Origin: Deltaproteobacteria bacterium
GTDB taxonomy: Bacteria > Desulfobacterota > Syntrophorhabdia > Syntrophorhabdales > Syntrophorhabdaceae
DNA length: 64,000 nt
Direction: 5' to 3'
NCBI GenBank assembly: GCA_022711595.1
Contig: JAKLET010000023.1
Coordinates: 1 to 64,000, forward strand
Shown: piece after piece, positions 33,204 through 40,860 of the stretch
Layout: every line of letters begins with the position of its first letter
Numbering within the stretch: position 1 is the stretch's first letter
Program-made: the position numbers and the translations under genes
Notes under the pieces: generated by a model
What the model was told of the DNA's origin: nothing
Seen by the model: the letters and a program-made list of their open reading frames with translations, nothing else
Databases searched by the model: none

Positions 33204-33554
33204 ATGGTAGAAAAATGGATAAATGAGATCAAAAGATCGGTGAGTCCCGACGCCCTGGGGATGATGCTTGTCCATAACGGTGTCGTGAGAGCGACATCGA
33301 AAGACGGAAAGCCGGTGAAGGGAATGCACCTGTCCTATGACCACGGGCTGCTTTCGGCGGTTATAAAGGAGATGAAAAAACATGCCGGCATTGCCGATAT
33401 CAGGGTGTGGATCAACGAGGGTGAATTGAAGGTAGGCGATGATATCATGTACGTTCTCGTGGCCGGGCGTTTCAGAACGGATGTTCTCCCGGTCCTGCAG
33501 GAGCTTTTAACAAAAATAAAAGGTGAGGTTGTACACGAGGAGGAGATGTTCTAA
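33204..33554 (+). CDS. MoaE-like protein (molybdopterin synthase large-subunit fold)
   Basis: 116 residues. The region VRVWINEGELKVGDDIMYV-like IRVWINEGELKVGDDIMYVL and AGRFRTDVLPVLQELLTKIK follow the MoaE core (HRxGxLxxGD and HR...LK). The family's end, PIWKKE with its second catalytic Lys, is replaced by VVHEEEMF, and the HR pair reads FR, so normal molybdopterin synthase activity is doubtful. Ribosome site GGGAGGAG. It directly precedes the DUF1847 gene (GTG start right after its stop). Confidence 0.7.
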   Translation: MVEKWINEIKRSVSPDALGMMLVHNGVVRATSKDGKPVKGMHLSYDHGLLSAVIKEMKKHAGIADIRVWINEGELKVGDDIMYVLVAGRFRTDVLPVLQELLTKIKGEVVHEEEMF

Positions 33555-34235
33555 GTGAAAAAGAAGATCGAGAGCAACTGTGCACATTGCGCCGGAACGC
33601 CCGGCGAACGGCTGTGTGTGAACCCCGACGGTAAAAGTTCAAAAGGGTGCCCGACGGTCCTGAAAAAGGACCTCGCGGCAAAAGCCCGCAGGGAATACAG
33701 GAAGAAAGATGTCCACGAATTCGCACGCAAGGCATCTATCCAGGAAGGGGAATGTTATGCGGACCGTGATAAGCGGCCCTACCGGCTGCACCCGGTGAAG
33801 CCCCGCATCCTGGAGATATGTGAGTTCGCGAAGAAGATGAAGTACAAGAAACTGGGTCTTGCTTTTTGCGGCGGCCTGGCGAAAGAGGCCGAGATGATCT
33901 CGCAGTTCTTCATCCTGAAAGGTTTCGAAGTCGTTTCGGTCATGTGCAAGGCCGGCAGTATGCCCAAAGAGGAACTGGGTCTCAAGGACAGTCAGAAGAT
34001 ACATCGCGGCCAGTACGAGGCTATATGCAACCCTATACTCCAGGCGCTGGTGGTCAACGAAGCAAAAACGCAGTTCAATGTCCTTGTCGGGCTTTGTGTG
34101 GGCCATGACTCGCTTTTCTTGCGCTACGCCGAGGCGCCCTCAACGGTGCTGGCCGTCAAGGACAGGGTAACGGGCCACAATCCGCTCGCAGCCCTGTACA
34201 CGCTTGGAAGCTATTACGCTTGGCTGGAAGAATAG
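33555..34235 (+). CDS. DUF1847 metal-binding family protein
   Basis: 226 residues. A cysteine-bearing N-terminus (NCAHCAGTPGERLC, KGCPTVL) precedes the conserved domain with KKLGLAFCGGLAKEAEMISQ, VVSVMCKAGS and FNVLVGLCVGHDSLFLRYAE, which define DUF1847. The many conserved cysteines suggest an Fe-S or zinc site. GTG start directly after the MoaE-like stop, so the two are translationally coupled. Function unknown to me; the gene is common in strict anaerobes. Confidence 0.88.
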   Translation: MKKKIESNCAHCAGTPGERLCVNPDGKSSKGCPTVLKKDLAAKARREYRKKDVHEFARKASIQEGECYADRDKRPYRLHPVKPRILEICEFAKKMKYKKLGLAFCGGLAKEAEMISQFFILKGFEVVSVMCKAGSMPKEELGLKDSQKIHRGQYEAICNPILQALVVNEAKTQFNVLVGLCVGHDSLFLRYAEAPSTVLAVKDRVTGHNPLAALYTLGSYYAWLEE

Positions 34236-34364
34236 GATAGAGGCGGGCGGCAGGGTGCAGCTGTCGGAAAAAGACGCATGACCACTGCCGCCGACCCCGA
34301 GCGCTACCCCTGTTGCCGCCATGAGTTTCATGAATTCCCTCCTCGTTGCCCCATTTTTCCCCAT
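34140..34364 (-). pseudogene. Orphan Tat signal peptide, probable remnant gene
   Basis: A minus-strand frame opens MGKNGATRREFMKLMAATGV, a textbook twin-arginine leader (RREFMKL, then hydrophobic stretch ALGVGGSGHAS). After about 30 residues the frame loses any protein-like quality and runs antisense into the DUF1847 gene. It is best read as the 5' end of a lost Tat-exported enzyme. A GAGGAGG inside the frame resembles a ribosome site for the second Met. A functional short peptide cannot be excluded. Confidence 0.4.
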
Positions 34365-34476
34365 GATAACCGCCCTTTCATATTATTTACCGGCAACCCG
34401 CCGCGAAACGGTGCATCGATGCTAAAGGGAAAACGATCCGGTGAAGGGAATGCGTTTTCTGCCTGCCCGCTGCTTG

Positions 34477-35373
34477 TCAATCTTTTGTGAGCGCCGCCGC
34501 AGTATCAGTGCACCACTCTTCCATGGAGCCGTCGAAAATGGAGACCTTTTCGTATCCCAGTGACTCGCTGAGCAAAAACCACCACGTCGGGGAGAAGCGG
34601 CCGGTGCAGCAGAGTATCACTATCTCCTTCTTTTTGTCTTTCCCGACTGCGTGTGAAGCATGGCTGGCGAGCCTGTCTTTGCCCTGGAAGGTTCCGTCTT
34701 TCTTGAACGCGAGCGTGTAGGGGAGATTGACGCTGCCGGGGATGTGTCCCATTTTCTTCACACCCGGGTCTTTTGTTTCGCCGGTGTAGTAGCTGTGGAG
34801 TCTCGTATCAACAATGGTGACCCTGCCGGCCTTTTCCTTGAGACATTCTTTCGAGCAGAGCACATCCTTGTTCCAACTGCAGCAATGGGTGCCCGGCTCG
34901 ACCTTTTTCCACCCGCCCTCAACGGGAAGTTTCTCTTTTTTCCACTTGTTGAATCCTCCGTCAAGGATGGCAACATTGCCAATGCCTGCATATTTCATGG
35001 TCCAGGCGACCCGGGCCGGATGGGCCCGGTCCAGATCGGTGTCTGTCTTACCCACGATGACTATGATGCTGTTCCTTCCGACCCCCGCTGAACGCAGGTT
35101 GTCTTCAATATCCTCTTTCAGCGGAAGCTGGCAGGAGATACCCTTTTCCATGGTTCGCCAGGCGTTATAGGTGAGACTGACGGACCCGGGTATGTGTTCT
35201 TCCTTATATTCTTCAACTTTCCGGATGTCGGTGATGATGAGGCGGGGATTATTCATATTTCCCGACAACCAGGCCGTAGTGACGACGGGCGGTATCCTCT
35301 CGGCAGAGTGTGCCGCAGCTGAGGTCAAAAGTATCAGAAAAACCTGGGCCAGTGTCATGATCATTGGTTTCAT
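34477..35373 (-). CDS. Exported two-domain rhodanese (thiosulfate sulfurtransferase)
   Basis: 298 residues. A signal peptide (IMTLAQVFLILLTSAAAHSA) precedes two rhodanese domains. The second has the active loop VILCCTGRFSPT with the catalytic Cys; the first lacks a loop Cys, as in classical tandem enzymes (IVIVGKTDTDLD). It moves sulfane sulfur from thiosulfate to acceptors such as cyanide or protein thiols, here in the periplasm. Lies 44 nt after the IscU-like gene on the same strand, so it may end that operon. Confidence 0.88.
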   Translation of the reverse strand: MKPMIMTLAQVFLILLTSAAAHSAERIPPVVTTAWLSGNMNNPRLIITDIRKVEEYKEEHIPGSVSLTYNAWRTMEKGISCQLPLKEDIEDNLRSAGVGRNSIIVIVGKTDTDLDRAHPARVAWTMKYAGIGNVAILDGGFNKWKKEKLPVEGGWKKVEPGTHCCSWNKDVLCSKECLKEKAGRVTIVDTRLHSYYTGETKDPGVKKMGHIPGSVNLPYTLAFKKDGTFQGKDRLASHASHAVGKDKKKEIVILCCTGRFSPTWWFLLSESLGYEKVSIFDGSMEEWCTDTAAALTKD

Positions 35374-35417
35374 GACTGCCTCCTTGCGGTGCTTTTATTT
35401 GGGTGGAACCTTCCCGG

Positions 35418-35807
35418 CTACTCCTTCGCGTCAGATATGTAACGGGTGATGTGGTTCATGATCGCCTTCTTCAAGCCTGTCGCGCCGAGATTTGAGCAAT
35501 GGAGCTTGTATTCCGGGAGTCCTCCCAGTGCATTGACAATGTCCGTATCTTCGATCATCATCGCTTCATCGAGGTCTTTGCCGATGGCGAGTTCGGTCAT
35601 CACGCTCGCGCAGGCGATGGATGCGGGACAACCCCTGATCTGGTACCTCACTGCGATGATGATATTATCCTCCACCTTGATGAAAACCCGGAGGAAATCG
35701 CCGCAATTGGGATCACCGATCTCTCCAAATCCGTCGTGATTATTGATGATACCAACATTACGGGGATTGTTGAAGTGGTCCATGACAATCGAGGTATATT
35801 CGTTCAT
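35418..35807 (-). CDS. IscU/NifU-type Fe-S scaffold-like protein
   Basis: 129 residues. MNEYTSIVMDHFNNPRNVGI is the typical IscU opening; cysteines stand in GDPNCGDFLRV, RGCPASIACASV and KLHCSNLGATG, matching the three scaffold ligands. There is no LPPVK chaperone motif. In this operon it may serve cluster assembly on the MinD/Mrp ATPases upstream rather than general Fe-S biogenesis. It overlaps the DUF364 gene by 4 nt. Confidence 0.9.
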   Translation of the reverse strand: MNEYTSIVMDHFNNPRNVGIINNHDGFGEIGDPNCGDFLRVFIKVEDNIIIAVRYQIRGCPASIACASVMTELAIGKDLDEAMMIEDTDIVNALGGLPEYKLHCSNLGATGLKKAIMNHITRYISDAKE

Positions 35808-36616
35808 GGGAAGATGTTGCCTCCTTGGTCTTTCATGTATGTGACGAGCCTGATCGAGCCCGTCCTTTTCAACTCCCTGAAGTTTGCTCCCTGGCGTATG
35901 TGGAGGAGGGCGGTTTCATGATCGGTTACTACGGAGCCCGAGATAACATCGATGCCGTGGTCGAAGAGAACGGCGGTGAGCGGTGTTGTGGGGCCGAGGA
36001 GCATTTTCGTGCTGTGCGCCGGGCAGAGCCCGAGTATGTTATCGAGGGTATGATTGATAAGGGTCGTGCTGGAGATGGCCACGATGTCGGATTGTCCAAG
36101 CAGCGCGGCCGTTTCTTCTTCGGGGTGATCGCCGGGCTGCATACGTTTTTCGATCACCCAGAGATTCCGGGCCGCTTTTCTCAGATCATCGGCAAAAGGG
36201 AAATGGCCGATCACGGAGATGTTCTTTCCCCGCCCGTTCTTTGCGAGATATTCTCCGGCGTTGAGGTCGACGCATTTACCGGTGTCCACTTCGATGAGGG
36301 AATTGATCGCGGCGAGCCCTACCGAAGAATCGGTTGTGTCATCAGAGAGTGCCCCCCTGGCGACCTCGGCTGCGCTCATCTGCAGGTACTGCCTTTGCGC
36401 GGGCTCTTTGCCTTCTTCGATCCTGCAGTCATAGATCATCGTCGATGCCAGGCCGCAATGCCTGCTCACCACCGCAGTCCAGTATATTCCCCTGGTAACC
36501 TCGTGTACGGGTTCGTCGATGGTGATGGAAGATATGATGTCCCGCAGTATCTTCATGGACGATGGCCTGATCCTGCCGGGAGCGGGCGGGAGATCCGCCT
36601 CGACCGCCCCCGGCAC
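35804..36616 (-). CDS. DUF4213/DUF364 protein (putative heavy-metal chelation)
   Basis: 270 residues from a GTG at 36616 with an AAAGGA site; an ATG at 36556 would give 250. The N-terminal DUF4213-like part contains VTRGIYWTAVVSRHCGLAST, and the C-terminal DUF364 part has VAISSTTLINHTLDNILGL and MLLGPTTPLTAVLFDHGID. These proteins occur beside metal-cofactor genes and are thought to bind metals in the cytosol. 20 nt after the Mrp-NifX gene and overlapping the IscU-like gene, so part of the same operon. Confidence 0.85.
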   Translation of the reverse strand: MPGAVEADLPPAPGRIRPSSMKILRDIISSITIDEPVHEVTRGIYWTAVVSRHCGLASTMIYDCRIEEGKEPAQRQYLQMSAAEVARGALSDDTTDSSVGLAAINSLIEVDTGKCVDLNAGEYLAKNGRGKNISVIGHFPFADDLRKAARNLWVIEKRMQPGDHPEEETAALLGQSDIVAISSTTLINHTLDNILGLCPAHSTKMLLGPTTPLTAVLFDHGIDVISGSVVTDHETALLHIRQGANFRELKRTGSIRLVTYMKDQGGNIFP

Positions 36617-36636
36617 TCTGTTGATCCTTTATACTT

Positions 36637-37911
36637 TCAATGGTCGCACGTGTTCGCGCCGGTGACGAGCGTTCCTTTCAGGTAGTTTTCTACCGCCATA
36701 CGCGGGTTTTCCTCCTGCGCGCCGGTGATGACCTTAACGCCATGCTGGGCAAAAAGCTGCTGGGCGCGGCTCCCCATTCCTCCCGCTATGATGCAGTTGA
36801 CACCTCGCTGCGCGAGCCATGGCGGCAAAAGACCCGGTTCATGGGGCGGCGGCGTTACATAGGTTTCATTTAAAACCCTGCCCTGTGTATCGGTGTCTAT
36901 GAGCGCAAAGGCTTCACAGTGGCCGAAATGCATGCAGAGCTTGCCTTCGTTGGTCGGTACGGCAAATTTCATGGTGCCTCCTTGAGAATCCATGGCCCCC
37001 TGCTTCCCGTCGCCCGGGGATTTTGCGGCAGGGTTGTTGTTATTGCCCGTTGTTGCCGGAGACCGGGCGGACTCTGTATTGTCAGATGAATACAAGGCGG
37101 TAATTTTATCGACGATCTCGTCAAAACGTTTTGCTGTTTCCGTCGTGCTGTAAGAGAGGACGTAAGGCTGTCCGCTGTCACCGCTCCTGACGATGTCCGG
37201 ATCGAGAGGGACGGTGCCCAGGAAAGGCACCCCCATCCGTGAGGCCAGCTCTTTCCCGCCGCCGCTCATGAAGATATCCACCTCTTTGCCGCAGTGGGGG
37301 CAGAAGAACCCGCTCATGTTCTCGATTATGCCCGTGACGGGGAGCCCAAGCTGGTTGCAGAAGGTTACGCATTTTGCCACATCGATCGTTGCAACCTGCT
37401 GGGGTGTTGTCACGATGACGGCGCCGGCACGTTCCTTGATAAGCTGCCCGATAGAAAGCGGCTCATCTCCCGTTCCGGGGGGGGCGTCGATGACTAGGTA
37501 ATCGAGGGTCCCCCACATGACGTTCTGGAGGAACTGTTTGATCACGTTGTATTTGAGGGGTCCTCTCCAGACGACCGGCTGGTCGTCATGTTCGATAAGA
37601 AGGCCCATCGAAACGACGTGCAGTTTTCCGTAACATTCGATGGGAATGATCTCGTTTTCCGTTACGCCGAGCTTTTTGCCGTTGAGCCCGAGCATTTTGG
37701 GTATGCTCGGCCCATGGATATCGACGTCAAGAAGGCCCACTCTCAGGCCTCGCGCCGCGAGGCTCAATGCCAAATTGACCGCCACCGTGCTCTTGCCTAC
37801 ACCGCCTTTGCCGGAGAGGACCATCAGTGTCCTGCCGATCCGGCTCAAACGTTCCTGAAGCATGAGATCGTCCATTTCATCGCCTTGTGATGTCTGTCCA
37901 CACTCTGTCAT
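36637..37911 (-). CDS. Mrp/NBP35 P-loop ATPase fused to a NifX-family domain
   Basis: 424 residues. Residues ~25-275 form the Mrp ATPase: deviant Walker A LSGKGGVGKST, DVDIHGPSIPKMLG, VIDAPPGTGDE and the CPHC pair (FFCPHCGKEVDIF) that holds a bridging cluster. A linker rich in Asn/Ser/Gly (about 275-315) leads to a NifX-like domain (TMKFAVPTNEGKLCMHFGHC; IAGGMGSRAQQL) to the end. Fusions of this kind are seen in anaerobes and suggest that the ATPase loads a metal cluster on its own NifX domain. Compare the ORP genes of Desulfovibrio. Confidence 0.92.
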   Translation of the reverse strand: MTECGQTSQGDEMDDLMLQERLSRIGRTLMVLSGKGGVGKSTVAVNLALSLAARGLRVGLLDVDIHGPSIPKMLGLNGKKLGVTENEIIPIECYGKLHVVSMGLLIEHDDQPVVWRGPLKYNVIKQFLQNVMWGTLDYLVIDAPPGTGDEPLSIGQLIKERAGAVIVTTPQQVATIDVAKCVTFCNQLGLPVTGIIENMSGFFCPHCGKEVDIFMSGGGKELASRMGVPFLGTVPLDPDIVRSGDSGQPYVLSYSTTETAKRFDEIVDKITALYSSDNTESARSPATTGNNNNPAAKSPGDGKQGAMDSQGGTMKFAVPTNEGKLCMHFGHCEAFALIDTDTQGRVLNETYVTPPPHEPGLLPPWLAQRGVNCIIAGGMGSRAQQLFAQHGVKVITGAQEENPRMAVENYLKGTLVTGANTCDH

Positions 37912-37916
37912 AATCG

Positions 37917-38786
37917 TTACTCCTTGTATATTGTTATTATATGTTCAGATATCCCGCGCAGAGCTTTGCTCACCGGGAGATCGGGTGCGTATTCCACTAT
38001 GGCCTTGCCCTGGCGTTGTGCCTCGGATATTGCCTGTTCGTAGGGAAGACGGCCGAGAAGAGGTATGTCCTTTTGGGCGCAGTACTGCTCAATGGAATCC
38101 GTGCAGGATTGATTAATGTCGCTTTTATTGATGATCACCGCGGCGGGGATGTCGAAATGCCGTGCCAGCTGGACGATCCTTTCGAGATCGTGGATGCCCG
38201 AGACGGTTGGTTCCGTGACGATCAATGCGAGCGATGTCCCTGTTATTGACGAGATGACGGGACACCCGATGCCGGGCGGGCCGTCGATGAGGATACGCGA
38301 CAGGCCTGCATGCTGCGCCCGTTCCTTGGCTTCCGTTCTTACCATGGTCACCAATTTACCAGAATTTTCCTCGCCAGGAAAGAGCTCCGCGTAAACGAAA
38401 GGGTCGCCTGCCGGTGTGTCGCATATGTAACAGCGGCCGGCCAGCGAGGTTTCGAATTCCACGGCCGAAGCGGGGCAGAAGAAAAAGCACGCGCCGCACC
38501 CTTCACACGAGATGGGGTCGATGACAAAATTTTCAGAGATGGCCCCAAACCGGCACATGTCCCGGCAGATCCCGCATTGGGTACATTTCTCCGGAATGAT
38601 CCGCGCTTTTTTTCCGGCAGTAAAATCTTTTTCATCAATGATGCGGGGTGATAATACAAGGGAAAGGTTCGCGGCATCGACGTCACAGTCGACCATGGCC
38701 TTGTTTTCAATGAGGCAGGCAAGGGACGCAACGACGGATGTTTTGCCTGTCCCGCCCTTTCCGCTCACCACTACAATTTCTTTCAT
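37917..38786 (-). CDS. MinD-type ATPase with inserted ferredoxin domain (1)
   Basis: 289 residues. Deviant Walker A VSGKGGTGKTS at the start; two [4Fe-4S] motifs in the middle, CTQCGICRDMC and CEGCGACFFFC with trailing CP; then a switch region ILIDGPPGIGCPV. This COG1149 architecture joins ATP hydrolysis to a ferredoxin. Pairs of such genes are part of the ORP cluster, where the products interact with MinD-like partners. It overlaps the second copy by 4 nt and precedes the Mrp-NifX gene by 5 nt. Confidence 0.92.
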   Translation of the reverse strand: MKEIVVVSGKGGTGKTSVVASLACLIENKAMVDCDVDAANLSLVLSPRIIDEKDFTAGKKARIIPEKCTQCGICRDMCRFGAISENFVIDPISCEGCGACFFFCPASAVEFETSLAGRCYICDTPAGDPFVYAELFPGEENSGKLVTMVRTEAKERAQHAGLSRILIDGPPGIGCPVISSITGTSLALIVTEPTVSGIHDLERIVQLARHFDIPAAVIINKSDINQSCTDSIEQYCAQKDIPLLGRLPYEQAISEAQRQGKAIVEYAPDLPVSKALRGISEHIITIYKE

Positions 38787-39682
38787 GATTGTGCCCTCCT
38801 GGCATGAACATTGTGGCCGCCGAGGAGTTTCCCCAGGTTCACGGCGAGAGAGAGGTAGGTATCGATATACCGGGGAAGAGATTCGAGAATGATGCTTCCC
38901 TGTGAATAGTGACGGGCGATGTCGGGATCTTCTGGGATCACCGCAAGGACGGGTATATTGTTTGTTTCCAGGTAGTCGCTGAGCGGCCGGTATCCTCCCT
39001 GGTCCCTGTTGATAACCACTCCTGTAGGAATATTGAGCAGCTTTGCCACATCTATGGCGATCTTGAGATCATGCAGGCCGAAGGGGGTCGGTTCGGTGAC
39101 CATGACGACGGCGTCAGAGCCGTTAAGCGTTGCTACAACCGGGCATGAGGTTCCCGGCGGGGCATCGACAATGTGTACATATTGGTCCTTCAGCCCTGAT
39201 TTTACTTTTTTAATGAGCGGGACCGCCATTGCCTCGCCTACATTCAGTATGCCATGGATGAATTCTATCTCTTTTGTCCCTTTTCCATTCTCCATAATAC
39301 CCACGTCCCGGGTCCCTTCCGTGATGGCTCCCGTGGGGCACACCGCGCTGCAAAGGCCGCAGCTGTGACATAAACCCGGAAATATAAGTGTGTCCCCGGG
39401 AAGGTTAACTATGGCGTGGAACTGGCATTTGGCCCCGCATTCACCGCAGGAAGTGCATTTTGTCTGATCTATCACGGGGACCATTACCTTTGAAGCAGAC
39501 GATGCGCGAATGGCGGGCTTTAGGAAGATATGGCCGTTGGGTTCCTCCACATCGCAATCGAGGTATTGCACCTTCTGGCCCGTATACGCGAGAAACCAGG
39601 CAAAGTTGACCGCAACGGTTGTTTTTCCCGTTCCGCCCTTACCGCTGGCCATCGTGATATTCATCCCCGTAAGATCTGTCAT
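38783..39682 (-). CDS. MinD-type ATPase with inserted ferredoxin domain (2)
   Basis: 299 residues from the ATG at 39682, which overlaps the zinc-ribbon gene's stop (ATGA); a further ATG at 39709 is in frame but lies inside that gene. Walker A ASGKGGTGKTT, ferredoxin motifs CTSCGECGAKC and CHSCGLCSAVCPTGAI, switch VDAPPGTSCPV. It is about 45% similar by eye to the downstream copy, so the two arose by tandem duplication and may form a heterodimer. Confidence 0.92.
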   Translation of the reverse strand: MTDLTGMNITMASGKGGTGKTTVAVNFAWFLAYTGQKVQYLDCDVEEPNGHIFLKPAIRASSASKVMVPVIDQTKCTSCGECGAKCQFHAIVNLPGDTLIFPGLCHSCGLCSAVCPTGAITEGTRDVGIMENGKGTKEIEFIHGILNVGEAMAVPLIKKVKSGLKDQYVHIVDAPPGTSCPVVATLNGSDAVVMVTEPTPFGLHDLKIAIDVAKLLNIPTGVVINRDQGGYRPLSDYLETNNIPVLAVIPEDPDIARHYSQGSIILESLPRYIDTYLSLAVNLGKLLGGHNVHARRAQS

Positions 39683-39906
39683 GATGCCCTCGCCATTGTC
39701 GACCCGCATTGAGGGCAGTGCTGTTCAAAACAGGGTGTACCCCGTGTGTGAGGCGCCCTGGCTCCGCACTTCGGGCACAGGCATTCACCTCCGGCGCCGA
39801 GGCCCCGGCCGCCCATCCTGCCCTTTCCCGAACCTGATTGGCCGCCGCGCCCCTGACCGGTCATCGTTCCTTTTCCCAATGGGCCCTTTCCGTCTTTGCC
39901 CGGCAT
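39679..39906 (-). CDS. Small Gly-rich DUF5320-like/zinc-ribbon protein
   Basis: 75 residues. MPGKDGKGPLGKGTMTGQGR is the Gly-rich opening of DUF5320-type proteins found with NifX and MinD genes. The C-terminal half holds a zinc ribbon, CLCPKCGARAPH and HCPQCGSTM. Ribosome site AGGAGG. It sits between the DUF134-NifX fusion and the MinD pair. A second protein with the same opening (MPGGDGTGPRGFGPMTG) occurs at 52730-53140. Confidence 0.8.
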   Translation of the reverse strand: MPGKDGKGPLGKGTMTGQGRGGQSGSGKGRMGGRGLGAGGECLCPKCGARAPHTRGTPCFEQHCPQCGSTMARAS

Positions 39907-39925
39907 GATACATACCTCCTTTTAT

Positions 39926-40708
39926 TTACCAGTGTCCTTCGACATCGGCGCCTGCGAGCCTGGAGAGCTTTCCGTTCTTGTATGCCTCGAGGGCTCCACG
40001 GACGGTCATTCCCGGTGCGGTGAACACTTCCACGCCGGCCGCCGAGAGAACACGGAACGCATTGGGACCCAGATGGCCGCTGATGACAACATGCGCCCCG
40101 GACTGAATGACATTCTGTGCGGTCTGGATGCCGGCCCCCTGGGCGGCATTCATGTTCGTCAGGTTGTCAACGGTTTCCTGACCGTTTGTCCCGGTATCGA
40201 AGACGACGATCTTTTTTGCCCTGCCGAAACGTTCGTCAACCATTCCGTCAAGTGTGCCGTCGGCACTCGTTACGGCTATTTTCATTGGGGATCCTCCTTG
40301 TTCAGGTTTGCTCATTTTGTTCTTTGACGCCGCGGCTATGCCTGCGGCGGTGTCCGCGGAAACACACCCCTGGCCCCAGTGTTTTCTCCAGTGGCACGGA
40401 CCGGCAGTTTCTTCGTGAACGCTCACATTGCCTCCTTCTATCCGGAGGGCCTTGCCGTTGATGATGGCGTCAGTTATCTTCTGATGCGCCGCGTTGATAA
40501 GACGATGAAAGGTTGGCTGGGAAACGCCCATCTGGTTTGCCGCTTCCTCCTGGGGGAACCCGAGAAGGTTCTTCAGCCGCATTGCCTCAACCTCGTCCTG
40601 GCCTATCACAATTTCTGAAACAACCGTCATAGGAACGCCGGCGGGTTTAAAATAGACCGCTTTCGGTTGAAACCCTATCTTTCTTCTGCATGTTGGCCGT
40701 GGCATCAT
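39926..40708 (-). CDS. Fusion of DUF134 regulator and NifX-family domain
   Basis: 260 residues. The first ~95 form a DUF134 DNA-binding protein (MPRPTCRRKIGFQPKAVYFK; HTH FPQEEAANQMGVSQPTFHRL). A linker of about 45 residues with CHWRKHWGQGC leads to a NifX domain (MKIAVTSADGTLDGMVDERF; GAHVVISGHLGPNAF). In the neighbouring operon the same two proteins are separate, overlapping genes. Fusion suggests the NifX domain is the sensor for the DNA-binding part. Start at 40708 or 40705 behind GAGGGA. First gene of the long operon down to 35418. Confidence 0.9.
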   Translation of the reverse strand: MMPRPTCRRKIGFQPKAVYFKPAGVPMTVVSEIVIGQDEVEAMRLKNLLGFPQEEAANQMGVSQPTFHRLINAAHQKITDAIINGKALRIEGGNVSVHEETAGPCHWRKHWGQGCVSADTAAGIAAASKNKMSKPEQGGSPMKIAVTSADGTLDGMVDERFGRAKKIVVFDTGTNGQETVDNLTNMNAAQGAGIQTAQNVIQSGAHVVISGHLGPNAFRVLSAAGVEVFTAPGMTVRGALEAYKNGKLSRLAGADVEGHW

Positions 40709-40738
40709 TCCCTCATTTACTTCATGGTCCGCTCAATA

Positions 40739-40774
40739 CATAATGAATATATATTCATAATGAGCTTTTGTCAA
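40739..40774 (-). promoter_or_regulatory. Promoter and palindromic operator of the DUF134-NifX/MinD operon
   Basis: On the minus strand TTGACA (40774-40769), 17-nt spacer and TATATT (40751-40746). The 24-bp palindrome at 40739-40762 (one mismatched pair) sits over the -10, with core ATAATGA-N8-TCATAAT. The same core pattern overlaps the promoter of the other DUF134 gene. Confidence 0.75.
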
Positions 40775-40781
40775 GGGAAAC

Positions 40782-40860
40782 TAAAAAAACAGTTCCAGGT
40801 TCCATGTTCACCTTTTTCTCTTCCGTTGAACCTGGAATCTGGAACATTGAACTGTTTTTT
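40782..40860 (-). terminator. Intrinsic terminator after the gene at 40859-41152
   Basis: AAAAAACAGTTC (40784-40795) pairs with GAACTGTTTTTT (40849-40860), with further inner pairing CCAGGTTC/GAACCTGG. In the minus direction the stem ends in a run of seven T. It overlaps the stop of the upstream gene. Confidence 0.7.
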
